64,000 nucleotides of DNA from Arundinibacter roseus (GCF_004348825.1 NZ_SMJU01000022.1:1-64000), one strand, 5' to 3'. Shown: positions 16,750 through 25,482, counted from the first letter of the stretch. Program-made: numbers and translations. The notes: generated from the sequence alone by a model not told the origin.

Positions 16750-19700
16750 AAACTCGCGGCTGTATAGGCGCAAAAACGGCCAGTTTTTTTTCTTCAAAAT
16801 AAGCGGCAAATAGGCATGCGGCTCTTTGGCAGACGTGCTGCCGTAGTACAAATCATCGTCTGTAAGCAGCAGAGCTTCGTAGCGTCCATCAGCTGATTGC
16901 CGGGTAAGGTCGGCAAAGGGTAACTCCGGCTGATACTCCGGCTGCCGCACCGATATCAGGTCTTTGAGCAATGCCTTGCTGCGGTAATTTCCCATTGGAG
17001 CAGGCTGCGGACGGTAGCGTCCTTCGGACACTTCCCGGGCGTAGGAAAGATAGGCTTTCAGAAGCTTTGGCCCTTCGTTGGCGGTTTGGTCCGTTTGCAG
17101 TTGCTCGGGCCACAAACTTGTGACTACGTACACTTTTCGGCGCGCCCGGGTGATCGCCACATTCAGCCGGTTTTCGCCCCCCTGCGTGTTTAGCGAACCA
17201 AACTGCATCACAAGCCGACCGTTGGGATCTGGCGCGTAGCCCAACGAAAAGATAATTACGTCGCGCTCGTCGCCCTGTACATTTTCAATATTTTTGACAA
17301 AAAGCTCCGGTGCCTGCACATTTTCCTGGTCGAGAATATCCTGAATCAGTTGCTGCTGATGGAAATTGAACGTCACGACACCCACGCTCAGCGCCTGCCC
17401 CGATAGTTCCGTGAGGAGCGTCACAATCTGCCGGGCTTCGGCCAGGTTGGTATTTTTCTCCCAAACGCCCTCCACGTGCAGGTAGTGAATGCCCGGTTCG
17501 GCATCGTTGATCTGGTGAAAATCGGGCAAAAGCCGGAGCGTATTTTTATAAAAATGTCGATTTGAAAAATCAATCAAATCCAGCGAACTACTACGGTAGT
17601 GCCCGGTCAGTTGCTGCTGTACGAGCGATTGGGCCGCCAAATCCAGCAAAGAATCAATTTCTAACGCCACCGGATTTTCGTCCTCCGCCTGATTTTCTTC
17701 AAAACGAACCTTGTATAAATCTCCCGGCGGAAGCTGCTTGCTATCGCCCGTAACCACAAGTTGCCGTCCCCGATATACGGCAGGCAAACCGTATTCAGCA
17801 TAGCACTGCGATGCTTCATCAAAAATCACGAGGTCAAACAGATTGCTTTGCATCGGAAAGAGCGTCGAGACCGCCTCCGGTGAAGCCATCCAACAGGGAA
17901 TCAATCGAAACACTTCATCCGAAAAGCCTTCGAGCACTTTTCGAATGGGCCACAGTTTCCTTTTCTTGGTTACCTGATGGTACAATTCACGGTAAGTCGT
18001 GCGGTTTCCCAACCGGTTATTTTCCAATCCCTGATAGGTAGCTTCCCGCAGTTGCATGAGTGTTGTATCCCGACTGAGGGTTTGTTTACGGCCAATGCCT
18101 GCCTGCAACTGCTCCTCCCAATGTTCCATTTTTAGCGACGAAACGGCCCGCAGCAGGGGGTGTTTGGCTTCGATGTGTTCGATCCAGGCCAGGCGAAGGC
18201 TGTTTTCAAACAGTTGCAGCAGGTTTTCGGTCTGTGCGGTTTCTCCCGCAGCGTGTTCCATCAACAGCGCCACGACGCTTTGCTCAACGGACGAAAATTG
18301 GAGCGTAATTTTGTCCATTTCTACCAGAGAATCAAAATCCTGCGTCAGTTCATGCCGTAGTTTTTCAGAAAATTCCAGGGGTTCTTCCAGCAAAGAATCC
18401 CATTGCGGTGTTGCTAAAAAAGATAGCTGCTTTTCCCGTTTTTGCTGCCAGGCCAGGAGCCATTGGTAAATTTCCTGAAACGTGTTGGTGAATTTCCCAA
18501 AATCAGTATTTTCCAGACTAATGTTTGTCAGAATGCTTTGCCAGGGTTTGAGGCGTAGTCGTAGGACGGCATCTGCCGCCCGCTCCACTTTTTTCAGGTA
18601 GCCTTGATACTCCGAAAGTGTGTTCGTATGAGCAGGACGTGTAGCCCGCAACAACTGATTTTGAAGCCATTGTTCGAGCTCCATGCGGTTTTTAAGCCGG
18701 ATATTCAATTGATGAAGTTCCTCAGGAGTTGTCCCCAATCCATTGGCATTTGCCACCCGCGTCACGGTAGCTTTCTCTTTTCCAAACCATTTCCAAAACG
18801 TACCGCTTACTGCTGAGGCGTTTGCCTCTATTGCTTTGGCTAGCTGTGCCCGAAAAACAGGCAGTTCGTTGGCCGGCAAACTTTCCTCTATGGCACTTCC
18901 ATCGGCAATCCAGCCCTCGATACTTTGCACCACCTGCCGGGCAAACGCCAGTCGGGCCGGGGCCTGCGGCTCGTCCTGTAAAAAATTTTGAAATAACGTA
19001 AATGTTTCAAAATCAGCAATATCCGAAAGTACATCTTCGATTCTCTCCGTGCATTCCGGTATATTTTGAATAAAATCAGGATGGAAAGCGACCGATGTCC
19101 ACGCGCCAAACTGACGAATCTGTTCCTGAAAAAACGGAAAAAATTGCCGCAGTTCGGTTTCCATGCGCTGCAAATCGGGCAGGTGATAGTTGGCAAACGA
19201 CAGCCGCTGAAGCCAGCTGTGCTCCGGCCCCAGGCGGTAAGCGTAGGTACAATAGCTGCGTAAGTTTCGGCGAAAACCATCCAAAGACGAAAAGGGAAAC
19301 GAGCGGTAATAAGGACGGAGATTACAATCAGGTTCCGTAGGGTCACTTGACAAGTAGAGTTCTTTCACCGAAATTCCGCATTCAGATTCATCAAATAAAG
19401 CCGCACGAAATAGTTCAAGTTCGTGCACAACCTGATCAATCAACCGGCTTTCTCTGGTAAATTCCCGATCCAGAAACACGGCATCCAGGCTGTAATTTTC
19501 TTTTCGATATTCGTCAACTTTCTCGATATGAGCAGCTAATTGACGAAAAAGACCGGAGCGGTCATTTTTGAAATCGTGAATCAAGGCCACAAAGGGCGCC
19601 ATACCCAGTTCATGAAGCCGGTGATGTACGACATCCAGAGCGGCTCGTTTCTGACACACAAGCAATACCCGTTTCCCATGTGCAGCAAAATCGGCCATTA

Positions 19701-20715
19701 AGTTACAAATGAGCTGAGATTTTCCCGTACCCGGCGGCCCCTGCACTACTACCGATTGTCCCTGTCTAACTAACCGGATGACTTGCTCCTGCGAAACATC
19801 AGCGGGTAGCGGTGTCAGAATGTGCTCTTCTTTCAGCGTATTTTGTGGAAGTGGTTCAGCCTCTGGATTTACTTCCGAAGCTTCCACTGCATCTACAACC
19901 TGTTCATTTTCAACTAAAAACAAAGGCATTTTCAAAACGCCCTGCTCCGCCTCCCGCAAGAGGTGGTGATAATCGGGCACGAGATATGAGCCAGCCTGTG
20001 GAAAAATCCCGAGGATCAATTCGGGGTATAATTTCAATTCACCATTCTTCTCCAACAGTTGCAAATCACTGCTCTTTACTTTATCAAAAGGCAGTAAAGT
20101 ATCTTCAAAAAGTTTTTGGTTAAAATTGATTCTAAATGGCGTTTCTTTCAGCCACTCGTAAAGTGCCGTTCGGAATTCCAGCGGATCGCGGGGAAAATCT
20201 TCAAACGATTTTTCGAGAATTTCATCGGGTACTTTCACCTCATTGAAGTGCGCATAGGCCAAAGCAAAGCTGCGGTTGAGGGAGATTTCGGCATCATCGC
20301 GCCCGAAAAGGCACCACTGTTCGCGGTCAAGGCGGAGCGTTACCGGAAAAAACAAGAGCGGCGCATGAACGACCGAACCATCTGAAAACTTTCCGCGAAC
20401 AAACGGATAGCCTACGTACAAATCGCGCGCGCCGCGTTCTTCTTCGATGAATTGTTCCGTTCGGGCAATTTTTCGCAACTTTCGGCTCAGTTCGTTCACC
20501 CGATCGTAACGAGGATCCTGCATATCGCAGAGCGGAATCCGGCTCTTTCGCTGAATGAGCTGGGTGATTACTTCAAAAGAAGATTTAGATAAAAGGAAAT
20601 CGGTTTCGTGTAAATCGAGGAATTGCTCGGCAGGTAAACTACTGAGCAGCAGAGATTTGTTTCGACTGCTAAGATTGGTCAGGCGTTTGAGGTACGCTTT
20701 CAGGATTTTATTCAT
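16720..20715 (-). CDS. Large DUF4011-type superfamily 1 helicase/ATPase
   Basis: This 1331-aa protein has an N-terminal DUF4011-like region (LTNLSSRNKSLL near residues 11-22, then HAPLLFFPVTLRLD). The helicase core has Walker A GPPGTGKSQ near 326, Walker B FDEASQ near 963, GDSKQLPPGD, GHYRSS, QGDERDVIIFSLG and LNVAITRARRKVYV (motif VI). About 630 residues, partly coiled coil, lie between Walker A and B, as in UPF1/DNA2-like proteins. The last ~100 residues loosely resemble the end of a Vsr/DUF559-type nuclease (LLLTDDDLYYGS...LRLYSREFWRN) but seem degenerate. DUF4011-helicase-Vsr proteins include the antiphage protein Hhe. It stands alone, 99 bases after the polyketide synthase gene. Confidence 0.85.
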   Translation of the reverse strand: MNKILKAYLKRLTNLSSRNKSLLLSSLPAEQFLDLHETDFLLSKSSFEVITQLIQRKSRIPLCDMQDPRYDRVNELSRKLRKIARTEQFIEEERGARDLYVGYPFVRGKFSDGSVVHAPLLFFPVTLRLDREQWCLFGRDDAEISLNRSFALAYAHFNEVKVPDEILEKSFEDFPRDPLEFRTALYEWLKETPFRINFNQKLFEDTLLPFDKVKSSDLQLLEKNGELKLYPELILGIFPQAGSYLVPDYHHLLREAEQGVLKMPLFLVENEQVVDAVEASEVNPEAEPLPQNTLKEEHILTPLPADVSQEQVIRLVRQGQSVVVQGPPGTGKSQLICNLMADFAAHGKRVLLVCQKRAALDVVHHRLHELGMAPFVALIHDFKNDRSGLFRQLAAHIEKVDEYRKENYSLDAVFLDREFTRESRLIDQVVHELELFRAALFDESECGISVKELYLSSDPTEPDCNLRPYYRSFPFSSLDGFRRNLRSYCTYAYRLGPEHSWLQRLSFANYHLPDLQRMETELRQFFPFFQEQIRQFGAWTSVAFHPDFIQNIPECTERIEDVLSDIADFETFTLFQNFLQDEPQAPARLAFARQVVQSIEGWIADGSAIEESLPANELPVFRAQLAKAIEANASAVSGTFWKWFGKEKATVTRVANANGLGTTPEELHQLNIRLKNRMELEQWLQNQLLRATRPAHTNTLSEYQGYLKKVERAADAVLRLRLKPWQSILTNISLENTDFGKFTNTFQEIYQWLLAWQQKREKQLSFLATPQWDSLLEEPLEFSEKLRHELTQDFDSLVEMDKITLQFSSVEQSVVALLMEHAAGETAQTENLLQLFENSLRLAWIEHIEAKHPLLRAVSSLKMEHWEEQLQAGIGRKQTLSRDTTLMQLREATYQGLENNRLGNRTTYRELYHQVTKKRKLWPIRKVLEGFSDEVFRLIPCWMASPEAVSTLFPMQSNLFDLVIFDEASQCYAEYGLPAVYRGRQLVVTGDSKQLPPGDLYKVRFEENQAEDENPVALEIDSLLDLAAQSLVQQQLTGHYRSSSLDLIDFSNRHFYKNTLRLLPDFHQINDAEPGIHYLHVEGVWEKNTNLAEARQIVTLLTELSGQALSVGVVTFNFHQQQLIQDILDQENVQAPELFVKNIENVQGDERDVIIFSLGYAPDPNGRLVMQFGSLNTQGGENRLNVAITRARRKVYVVTSLWPEQLQTDQTANEGPKLLKAYLSYAREVSEGRYRPQPAPMGNYRSKALLKDLISVRQPEYQPELPFADLTRQSADGRYEALLLTDDDLYYGSTSAKEPHAYLPLILKKKNWPFLRLYSREFWRNANKKDL

Positions 20716-20724
20716 GCTTTTCTA

Positions 20725-20808
20725 AACGAAACGGATCGGAGTCCCGTACATGCGGGTGCTAACTCCGATCAAAAGTAGAAAAATAATGGTTCGTTTAATA
20801 TACGTTTC
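20725..20808. promoter_or_regulatory. Nested inverted repeats before the helicase gene
   Basis: In the 99-base gap between the polyketide synthase and helicase genes, GATCGGAGT (20734-20742) pairs with ACTCCGATC (20762-20770) around an inner CCCG/CGGG pair. AAACGAAACG near 20725 is inverted as CGTTTCGTTT near 20799. This could be a terminator for the upstream gene, lacking a clear T-run, or a leader structure controlling the helicase. Confidence 0.5.
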
Positions 20809-20814
20809 GTTTGT

Positions 20815-21933
20815 CTATACTATTTTCAAAAGTGCGGTTTCGGCGGTCAGGCCGGGGCCAAAAGCACTCGCAAAAATCCATGAACCGCCCGACCGGCTGT
20901 TTAGCTCCCACAGTTTTTTTAGAACAAATAGGATAGTTCCTGACGACATGTTGCCGTACTCCTGCAAAATCGCATAGGCAGCGGCATTGTCTTCATGCGT
21001 CAGATCCAGAACCTGCTCAACAACTTCCAGAATTCGTCGCCCGCCGGGATGAATCGCGTACAGACTTATATCTTCCGGCTTGATGCCTTGCGCCTGTGTA
21101 ATGCGCTGCAAAACCGCCGGTAAACCCGTTTTAAGAACATCAGGAACGCGGGAGGTCAGTTTCATTTCAAACCCAAAATCATGAATATGCCACGCCATAT
21201 CTTCGCGTCCTTCGGGCAGTACTTCGCAGGCAAAGTCCATTATTTCCAATGCTGACGCCCCTGATTCCAGGCTACCTTCTATCAGAATACCCGCGGCACC
21301 GTCGGCAAAAAGGGCATTGGCCAACAGATGATCTTCTTCCTTTTTTTTCTGAAAATGCAGGGTACAAAGTTCCACACAGACCATCAGCACTTTTGCCGCA
21401 GGATCGGCTTTCACCAGCGCTGCGGCGGTTTTCAATCCATTGAAAGCTCCGTAACAGCCCATAAAATTTACGGCAATCCGATGAACCGAACTCTTTAAGC
21501 CCAAACGTTCAATCAGCTCAATATCCGGCCCCGGTGCGTACATGCCGGTGCAGCTAACCGTAATCAGATGGCTGATTTCGCCGGGTTGCATATTGCGGCT
21601 TTGCAGGCACTCGCGCAGAGCCGTTTCGGCCAAACCCACAGCATATTCGCGGTACGCTACCATCCGTTTTTGCACGGTAGGAAAAGGTTCGAGTGTGGGT
21701 GTATTGGGATAAAACGTAAATTCACCGGGTTCCAGCCCATAATCCGGCAAAACCGAGTAGCGCTGCCGAATGCGCGTGCTGCGATACAACGCACGTAGAC
21801 GTCGCTCTTCCACAGGATTTAAGTCCATTGCGGCCGCCATAAAATCGGCGATCCGACTTTGGTCAAAGCGGTGAGGCGGTACAGCCGTACCAAAGGCCGT
21901 CAGGTATGCGGATGCGGGTATGGGATTTGACAC
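20815..21933 (-). CDS. Type III polyketide synthase (chalcone/alkylresorcinol synthase-like)
   Basis: The 372-aa protein starts at a GTG, as no ATG lies near the N-terminus. It has the thiolase fold with the three catalytic residues of type III synthases: Cys128 in TVSCTGMYAPG, His295 in AIHPGGRRIL, and Asn328 in EYGNMSSGTILFVL. These enzymes extend a CoA-linked starter with malonyl-CoA and cyclise it to alkylresorcinols, alkylpyrones or related phenols. NFMGCYGAFNGLK and FADGAAGILI are also conserved. A UbiA-like prenyltransferase is divergently transcribed 165 bases away, suggesting a membrane phenolic lipid. Starter and product are unknown. Confidence 0.92.
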   Translation of the reverse strand: MSNPIPASAYLTAFGTAVPPHRFDQSRIADFMAAAMDLNPVEERRLRALYRSTRIRQRYSVLPDYGLEPGEFTFYPNTPTLEPFPTVQKRMVAYREYAVGLAETALRECLQSRNMQPGEISHLITVSCTGMYAPGPDIELIERLGLKSSVHRIAVNFMGCYGAFNGLKTAAALVKADPAAKVLMVCVELCTLHFQKKKEEDHLLANALFADGAAGILIEGSLESGASALEIMDFACEVLPEGREDMAWHIHDFGFEMKLTSRVPDVLKTGLPAVLQRITQAQGIKPEDISLYAIHPGGRRILEVVEQVLDLTHEDNAAAYAILQEYGNMSSGTILFVLKKLWELNSRSGGSWIFASAFGPGLTAETALLKIV

Positions 21934-22098
21934 TCAATTAAAATTTAGAAGAAAGTAGCTACATTCACGTAGGGGAATATGACTGGTAAACGACTTTTTG
22001 CACAACATGTTCTGATCCGTTTTCCAACATTCTCTTACCTTCCCTGTTTTAGGGTTAGTTTTTCTTTAACAAGGTATAAATTTCTGTGCCAATAGCGT

Positions 22099-22968
22099 AT
22101 GAAAAGCGTTCTTTTACACCTTCGGATTCCATTTTCGGTTTTTTTGTTACCCGTCTTCCTGTTTGCCATCAGTCAGGCAGAACCCCTTCTGGAAACAAAT
22201 GCGTGGTGGGCCTTTTGGCTCATTCACCTGTTTCTGTACCCGGCAAGCAATGCCTACAATAGCTACTACGACAAAGATGAAGGAAGCATCGGACTGCTCG
22301 AAAAGCCCCCGCCGGTGCGTTTTGAGCTACTTCTCACCGCCTGGGCATTGGATAGTGCGGCTGTTGTGCTGGCTCTGCTGGCCGACCTCGGCCCGGTGTT
22401 TGTAGGTTATTTGCTTCTGTATGGCTTCATATCCAAAGCGTATAGTCATCCGGCCATTCGTCTCAAAAAATACCCTGTGCTTAGCTGGCTCGTGGTCGGT
22501 TTATTTCAGGGGGCTTTTACCTACCTTGCCACGATTCAGGTCGTCAGCGGGCTCGACCTCTCTGACCTGCTCAATGTAAAATATCTGCTGCCGGCGCTCA
22601 TTACCACGTCGAATCTTTGGGCGGTGTACCCCTTAACCCAAGTGTACCAACACGAAGAGGACGCTCAACGCGGAGATCTTACGTACAGCCGCCTGGTAGG
22701 CATCCACGGCACGTTCCTGAATGCCGCCGTATTTTTTACACTTTCCTTCGCCGGGTTTCTTTACTATTTCCTGAATTTTGGAAATTCAACCATGCTTTAT
22801 ATCCTTACCGTTTGCATGGGCCCTGTGCTTGGCTACTTTGCGGCCTGGTGGTGGATGGTCAAAAAAGATTTAAAAGAGGCAAATTTCCGGCATACCATGC
22901 GTATGAACGTACTGGCAAGCCTTGGACTCAATATTTTTTTCGGGATATTATGCTTCTACACCCTCTGA
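22099..22968 (+). CDS. UbiA-like prenyltransferase family membrane protein
   Basis: The 289-aa protein has about eight or nine membrane helices. The loop after the second helix contains NAYNSYYDKDEGS near residues 51-63, the position of the Asp-rich NDxxD motif that binds prenyl diphosphate in UbiA enzymes; YSHPAIRLKKYP near 116-127 fits the loop after helix four. A second Asp-rich motif is weak (YQHEEDAQRGD near 188-198), so the activity might be unusual. It is divergent from the type III polyketide synthase, which makes the phenolic substrate such enzymes commonly prenylate. A fatty or isoprenoid tail on an aromatic lipid is a reasonable inference. Confidence 0.72.
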   Translation: MKSVLLHLRIPFSVFLLPVFLFAISQAEPLLETNAWWAFWLIHLFLYPASNAYNSYYDKDEGSIGLLEKPPPVRFELLLTAWALDSAAVVLALLADLGPVFVGYLLLYGFISKAYSHPAIRLKKYPVLSWLVVGLFQGAFTYLATIQVVSGLDLSDLLNVKYLLPALITTSNLWAVYPLTQVYQHEEDAQRGDLTYSRLVGIHGTFLNAAVFFTLSFAGFLYYFLNFGNSTMLYILTVCMGPVLGYFAAWWWMVKKDLKEANFRHTMRMNVLASLGLNIFFGILCFYTL

Positions 22969-23025
22969 TTACCAATTATTTATTTTTTCATTAACTTTTT
23001 TACTGAAAATTTTTCCGGATAACAC

Positions 23026-23056
23026 TTGCGTGCAATCGCTGAAGCCTCTACATTTG
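23026..23056 (+). promoter_or_regulatory. Promoter of tRNA-Gly
   Basis: TTG at 23026-23028 and TACATTTG at 23049-23056 are 20 bases apart, a near-ideal TTG/TAnnTTTG pair. Transcription would begin about 20 bases before the mature tRNA-Gly. Confidence 0.7.
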
Positions 23057-23082
23057 CATCACCAAATATCAAAAAGGTCAAC

Positions 23083-23155
23083 GCAGAAGTAGCTCAGCTG
23101 GTAGAGCGCAACCTTGCCAAGGTTGAGGTCGCGAGTTCGAACCTCGTCTTCTGCT
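23083..23155 (+). tRNA. tRNA-Gly (anticodon GCC)
   Basis: The 73-base sequence folds as a complete cloverleaf: acceptor GCAGAAG/CTTCTGC, D-arm with AGCTCAGCTGGTAGAGC, anticodon stem CAACC/GGTTG around loop TTGCCAA, and T-loop TTCGAAC. The discriminator is T and no CCA is encoded. A terminator-like hairpin follows at 23166, so it is probably a single-gene unit. Confidence 0.97.
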
Positions 23156-23165
23156 CAAACAGGCT

Positions 23166-23187
23166 AAGCACCTTCTCAGGTGCTTTT
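23166..23187 (+). terminator. Hairpin terminator after tRNA-Gly
   Basis: AAGCACCT and AGGTGCTT form an 8-base stem with a TCTC loop, followed by a T-rich run, 10 bases after tRNA-Gly. It separates the two tRNA genes. Confidence 0.65.
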
Positions 23188-23188
23188 C

Positions 23189-23219
23189 TTGTTATACGGA
23201 CAGCAGGCCGAAAGGTTTG
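23189..23219 (+). promoter_or_regulatory. Promoter of tRNA-Leu
   Basis: TTG at 23189-23191 and AAGGTTTG at 23212-23219 are spaced by 20 bases; the -7 box has one mismatch to TAnnTTTG. Initiation would fall within a few bases of the tRNA-Leu 5' end at 23228. Confidence 0.45.
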
Positions 23220-23227
23220 CAGCTCGG

Positions 23228-23313
23228 GCCGGGGTGGTGGAACTGGTAGACACGCAGGACTTAAAATCCTGTGAGCCGAAACGCTCGTACGGGTTCGATT
23301 CCCGTCCCCGGTA
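23228..23313 (+). tRNA. tRNA-Leu (anticodon TAA)
   Basis: An 86-base class II tRNA: acceptor GCCGGGG/CCCCGGT with a terminal G-U pair, D-arm GTGGTGGAACTGGTAGACAC, anticodon stem CAGGA/TCCTG around loop CTTAAAA, a long variable arm, and T-arm ACGGG/CCCGT with loop TTCGATT. The discriminator is A, the Leu identity base. No CCA is encoded. Confidence 0.97.
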
Positions 23314-23322
23314 CTGATTATC

Positions 23323-23357
23323 AAGGAGTTGCGATGAAAATTGCGGCTCCTTTTTTT
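23323..23357 (+). terminator. Hairpin terminator after tRNA-Leu
   Basis: AAGGAG pairs with CTCCTT, with an inner GCGAT/ATTGC pairing around a GAAA loop, followed by a run of seven T. It ends the tRNA-Leu transcript 10 bases after the gene. Confidence 0.7.
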
Positions 23358-23418
23358 GTGGTCCAATCCGATAGAATCCCAAAAATATTGTAAGCAAATC
23401 AATAAATTAATCTGATCA

Positions 23419-23724
23419 ATGGATCCCTTACTTCCTAAACACAAATACTACCCTTTACAGCAAAAGATCAAAGAAATGAAGCTTAGCGGTGTTAATGACT
23501 TTATCCTAACTATTTCAGAAATAGATCAACTTTTAGCGGAAAGCAATAAAGGAATGTTGCCACTTTCTGCATTCAAATATGGACCGCTATACTGGGGCAA
23601 CGACTTGAAAAGTCCCACGCATGTATGGAAACCTGCTTGGTTAACCAATGAATGTTATATTACCGAAGTGAATAATTTGAATAATGTAAGGCGATGTGGG
23701 ACTATTCATTTTACTTTTAGATAG
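23419..23724 (+). CDS. Small hypothetical protein, possibly DUF7662-like
   Basis: A 101-aa soluble protein. It has KYYPLQQKIKEM near residues 8-19, ILTISEIDQLL near 29-39, MLPLSAFKYGPLYWGND near 46-62, and a final HVWKPAWLTNECYITEV...IHFTF pattern. This order (YxPL, LTxxEI, LPxSA, W-N, H..AW) resembles the small DUF7662-type domain, whose function is unknown; I hold that identification loosely. The gene is AT-rich compared with its neighbours and sits directly after tRNA-Leu, a common landing place for acquired DNA, but no integrase or repeated tRNA end is visible. About 190 bases follow before msrA with no recognised feature. Confidence 0.6.
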   Translation: MDPLLPKHKYYPLQQKIKEMKLSGVNDFILTISEIDQLLAESNKGMLPLSAFKYGPLYWGNDLKSPTHVWKPAWLTNECYITEVNNLNNVRRCGTIHFTFR

Positions 23725-23911
23725 ACATTAATTTCTTAAAAATTAATCCTTTACGATCGTAGCAATATATCAATTAGACTTTACTATTCAATTAATTGCC
23801 CACTACTCCCCAAATACCTCCCCCACTGAAACACATACCGCTGCTTTAACGTTAAAACAAAACCCGCTGATACATGTGTTGAGGCAGGAAATTACTTCAA
23901 AAGCAAATACC

Positions 23912-24580
23912 ATGAATCGATTGAAATCGCTACCCTTCATCTGCCTGAGCCTTGCGTTGGGAGCTGTGGCCTGTACCAATGGCACCCATCAAAAACAAGA
24001 TACCGCTGACGTACGAATTGTACCGTTGGCAGCTCCCCAAAACCGGGCGGTGGCGGCTTTTGCTGCCGGTTGCTTTTGGTGTACAGAGGAAATATTTGAA
24101 GCCCTGCCCGGGGTTGATTCGGTCGTTTCGGGCTATGCGGGTGGCACGGTTCCTAATCCAACCTACGAATTGGTCAACACCGAAACCACCGGACACGCTG
24201 AAACCGTGCTTATTTACTACGACCCTACTCAGATAAACTACGAAGAATTGGTGCGGGTATTTTACCTTTCGCACGACCCGACTACCCTTAATCGGCAGGG
24301 ACCGGACCGGGGTTCTTCGTACCGTTCTATTTTATTTTATAATTCGGAGGAAGAGAAACAGAGTGCCGAATCCATCACGCAACAAATGAACACCGAGCGT
24401 TTTGACGGCAAGATTGTCACGGAAATTAGTCCGTTGAAGGCTTTTTACAGGGCCGAGGGTTATCATCAGGATTATATTGAGCATAATCCGGGCAATCCGT
24501 ACGTCCAAAGTGTGTCGATTCCCCGCTTTGAAAGATTTAAAGAAATCTACACCGGAAAACTTCGGGAAGACAAAAAGTAG
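23912..24580 (+). CDS. msrA: Peptide methionine-S-sulfoxide reductase A, predicted lipoprotein
   Basis: I start at the ATG at 23912, which gives a lipoprotein signal (LPFICLSLALGAVAC, Cys21), although the frame is open from a GTG at 23876. The 222-aa protein carries the MsrA active site GCFWCTEEIFEALPGV (catalytic Cys54), SGYAGG, the TGHAE motif and EGYHQDYIEHNP. It reduces methionine-(S)-sulfoxide in proteins and, being lipidated, probably works in the periplasm or at the outer membrane, unlike the usual cytoplasmic enzyme. Re-cycling Cys residues near the C-terminus are not evident. A strong bidirectional terminator follows. Confidence 0.93.
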   Translation: MNRLKSLPFICLSLALGAVACTNGTHQKQDTADVRIVPLAAPQNRAVAAFAAGCFWCTEEIFEALPGVDSVVSGYAGGTVPNPTYELVNTETTGHAETVLIYYDPTQINYEELVRVFYLSHDPTTLNRQGPDRGSSYRSILFYNSEEEKQSAESITQQMNTERFDGKIVTEISPLKAFYRAEGYHQDYIEHNPGNPYVQSVSIPRFERFKEIYTGKLREDKK

Positions 24581-24593
24581 ATGGATGCTCACA

Positions 24594-24638
24594 AAAAAAT
24601 CGGAGGCAAACCCGTGATAGGCTTGCCTCCGATTTTTT
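24594..24638. terminator. Strong bidirectional terminator between msrA and the convergent lipoprotein gene
   Basis: A perfect 16-base stem (AAAAAATCGGAGGCAA with its complement) has a 13-base loop and T-runs on both strands. It lies between two convergent genes and can serve both. Confidence 0.9.
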
Positions 24639-24680
24639 GTTGAAAATTTTTCAGTCAGGAACCAAATAATAGATTTGACT

Positions 24681-25310
24681 CTACCGTCCCAAAATCATAT
24701 TACTGGTGATTTCCTGCTCAAACGTAATATAGCCGGGATAATTTACCTGACGATCACCAACGGCAAGCGTTGGCTTAATTTTAACGGTCAGGCGCGAAGG
24801 AGCCGTATCAGATTTTCCTGACAGCGATTGTACCATCGTGATAAAACTGTCGCGGGTTTCGTCATTCATGAGCAAATCATACGCATTTGTGCTCAGCTGA
24901 ACGGGTACTTTGGTGCTGCCGGTGCCGGGATATACCTCAATCCGGCGATTTAAAATTCCTTTGAAGATTTCTCTATTGGAAAGTAACACAATGTATTCCA
25001 ATTGATTAATGGCAGCCAATTGTTTCGTTGGGTTATTGATATCAAGATTAACCCGCAAATCCAAAGGCACCTTTTTGCGCATCAGGGCAAGGCCAAGGGC
25101 CGGATACTTCGTAGGGTCAAAATCCTTGATACTCTTGATGTTACGCAGCTCCCGAACGTCCGTTCCGGCGAGGTAGATGCTGTCGATGGAGGTGATGGCA
25201 TACTTGCAATCGCCAAAAGCTTTGGCCTCTTTAATCTGCTTGCTGACGGTACATTGGCTAAATACAAAAGCAACGGCTAACAATCCGAAGATGGTGATAC
25301 TACTTCTCAT
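24681..25310 (-). CDS. Predicted lipoprotein with LEA/WHy-like domain
   Basis: The preferred start at 25310 gives MRSSITIFGLLAVAFVFSQC, a lipoprotein signal with Cys20; ten extra in-frame residues lie upstream. The 209-aa protein has a single beta-rich domain: LDLRVNLDINNPTKQLAAINQLEYIVLLSNREIFKGI near residues 80-117, then a PVQLSTNAYDLL segment. The DINNPT followed by LEYxVxLxxxxIxxG pattern is that of the LEA14/WHy fold, seen in Bacteroidota lipoproteins of unknown function. It is convergent with msrA. No enzyme motif was seen. Confidence 0.7.
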   Translation of the reverse strand: MRSSITIFGLLAVAFVFSQCTVSKQIKEAKAFGDCKYAITSIDSIYLAGTDVRELRNIKSIKDFDPTKYPALGLALMRKKVPLDLRVNLDINNPTKQLAAINQLEYIVLLSNREIFKGILNRRIEVYPGTGSTKVPVQLSTNAYDLLMNDETRDSFITMVQSLSGKSDTAPSRLTVKIKPTLAVGDRQVNYPGYITFEQEITSNMILGR

Positions 25311-25482
25311 GGGGAGTAAAATGTATAATTTGGGATGCAACTTACTGAACAGGTATTAAAACGCCAACTTTGATTTCACATTACACGTAATAAGGCAATT
25401 TTTATCACGTCAAAAACCGGGCCCACGCTGGTCTGGTACGAAAATTTAGCATAGGAAAAATTGAACCAAACATATCTGGACT

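Noticed and set aside
23228-23724. Possible genomic island inserted at tRNA-Leu
   Set aside because: No integrase, no repeated tRNA 3' end and only one small AT-rich gene follow; not enough to call an island.
24681-25310. Possible type IX secretion component
   Set aside because: The lipoprotein has only an LEA/WHy-like domain; no Por/Spr/Gld protein motif is visible.
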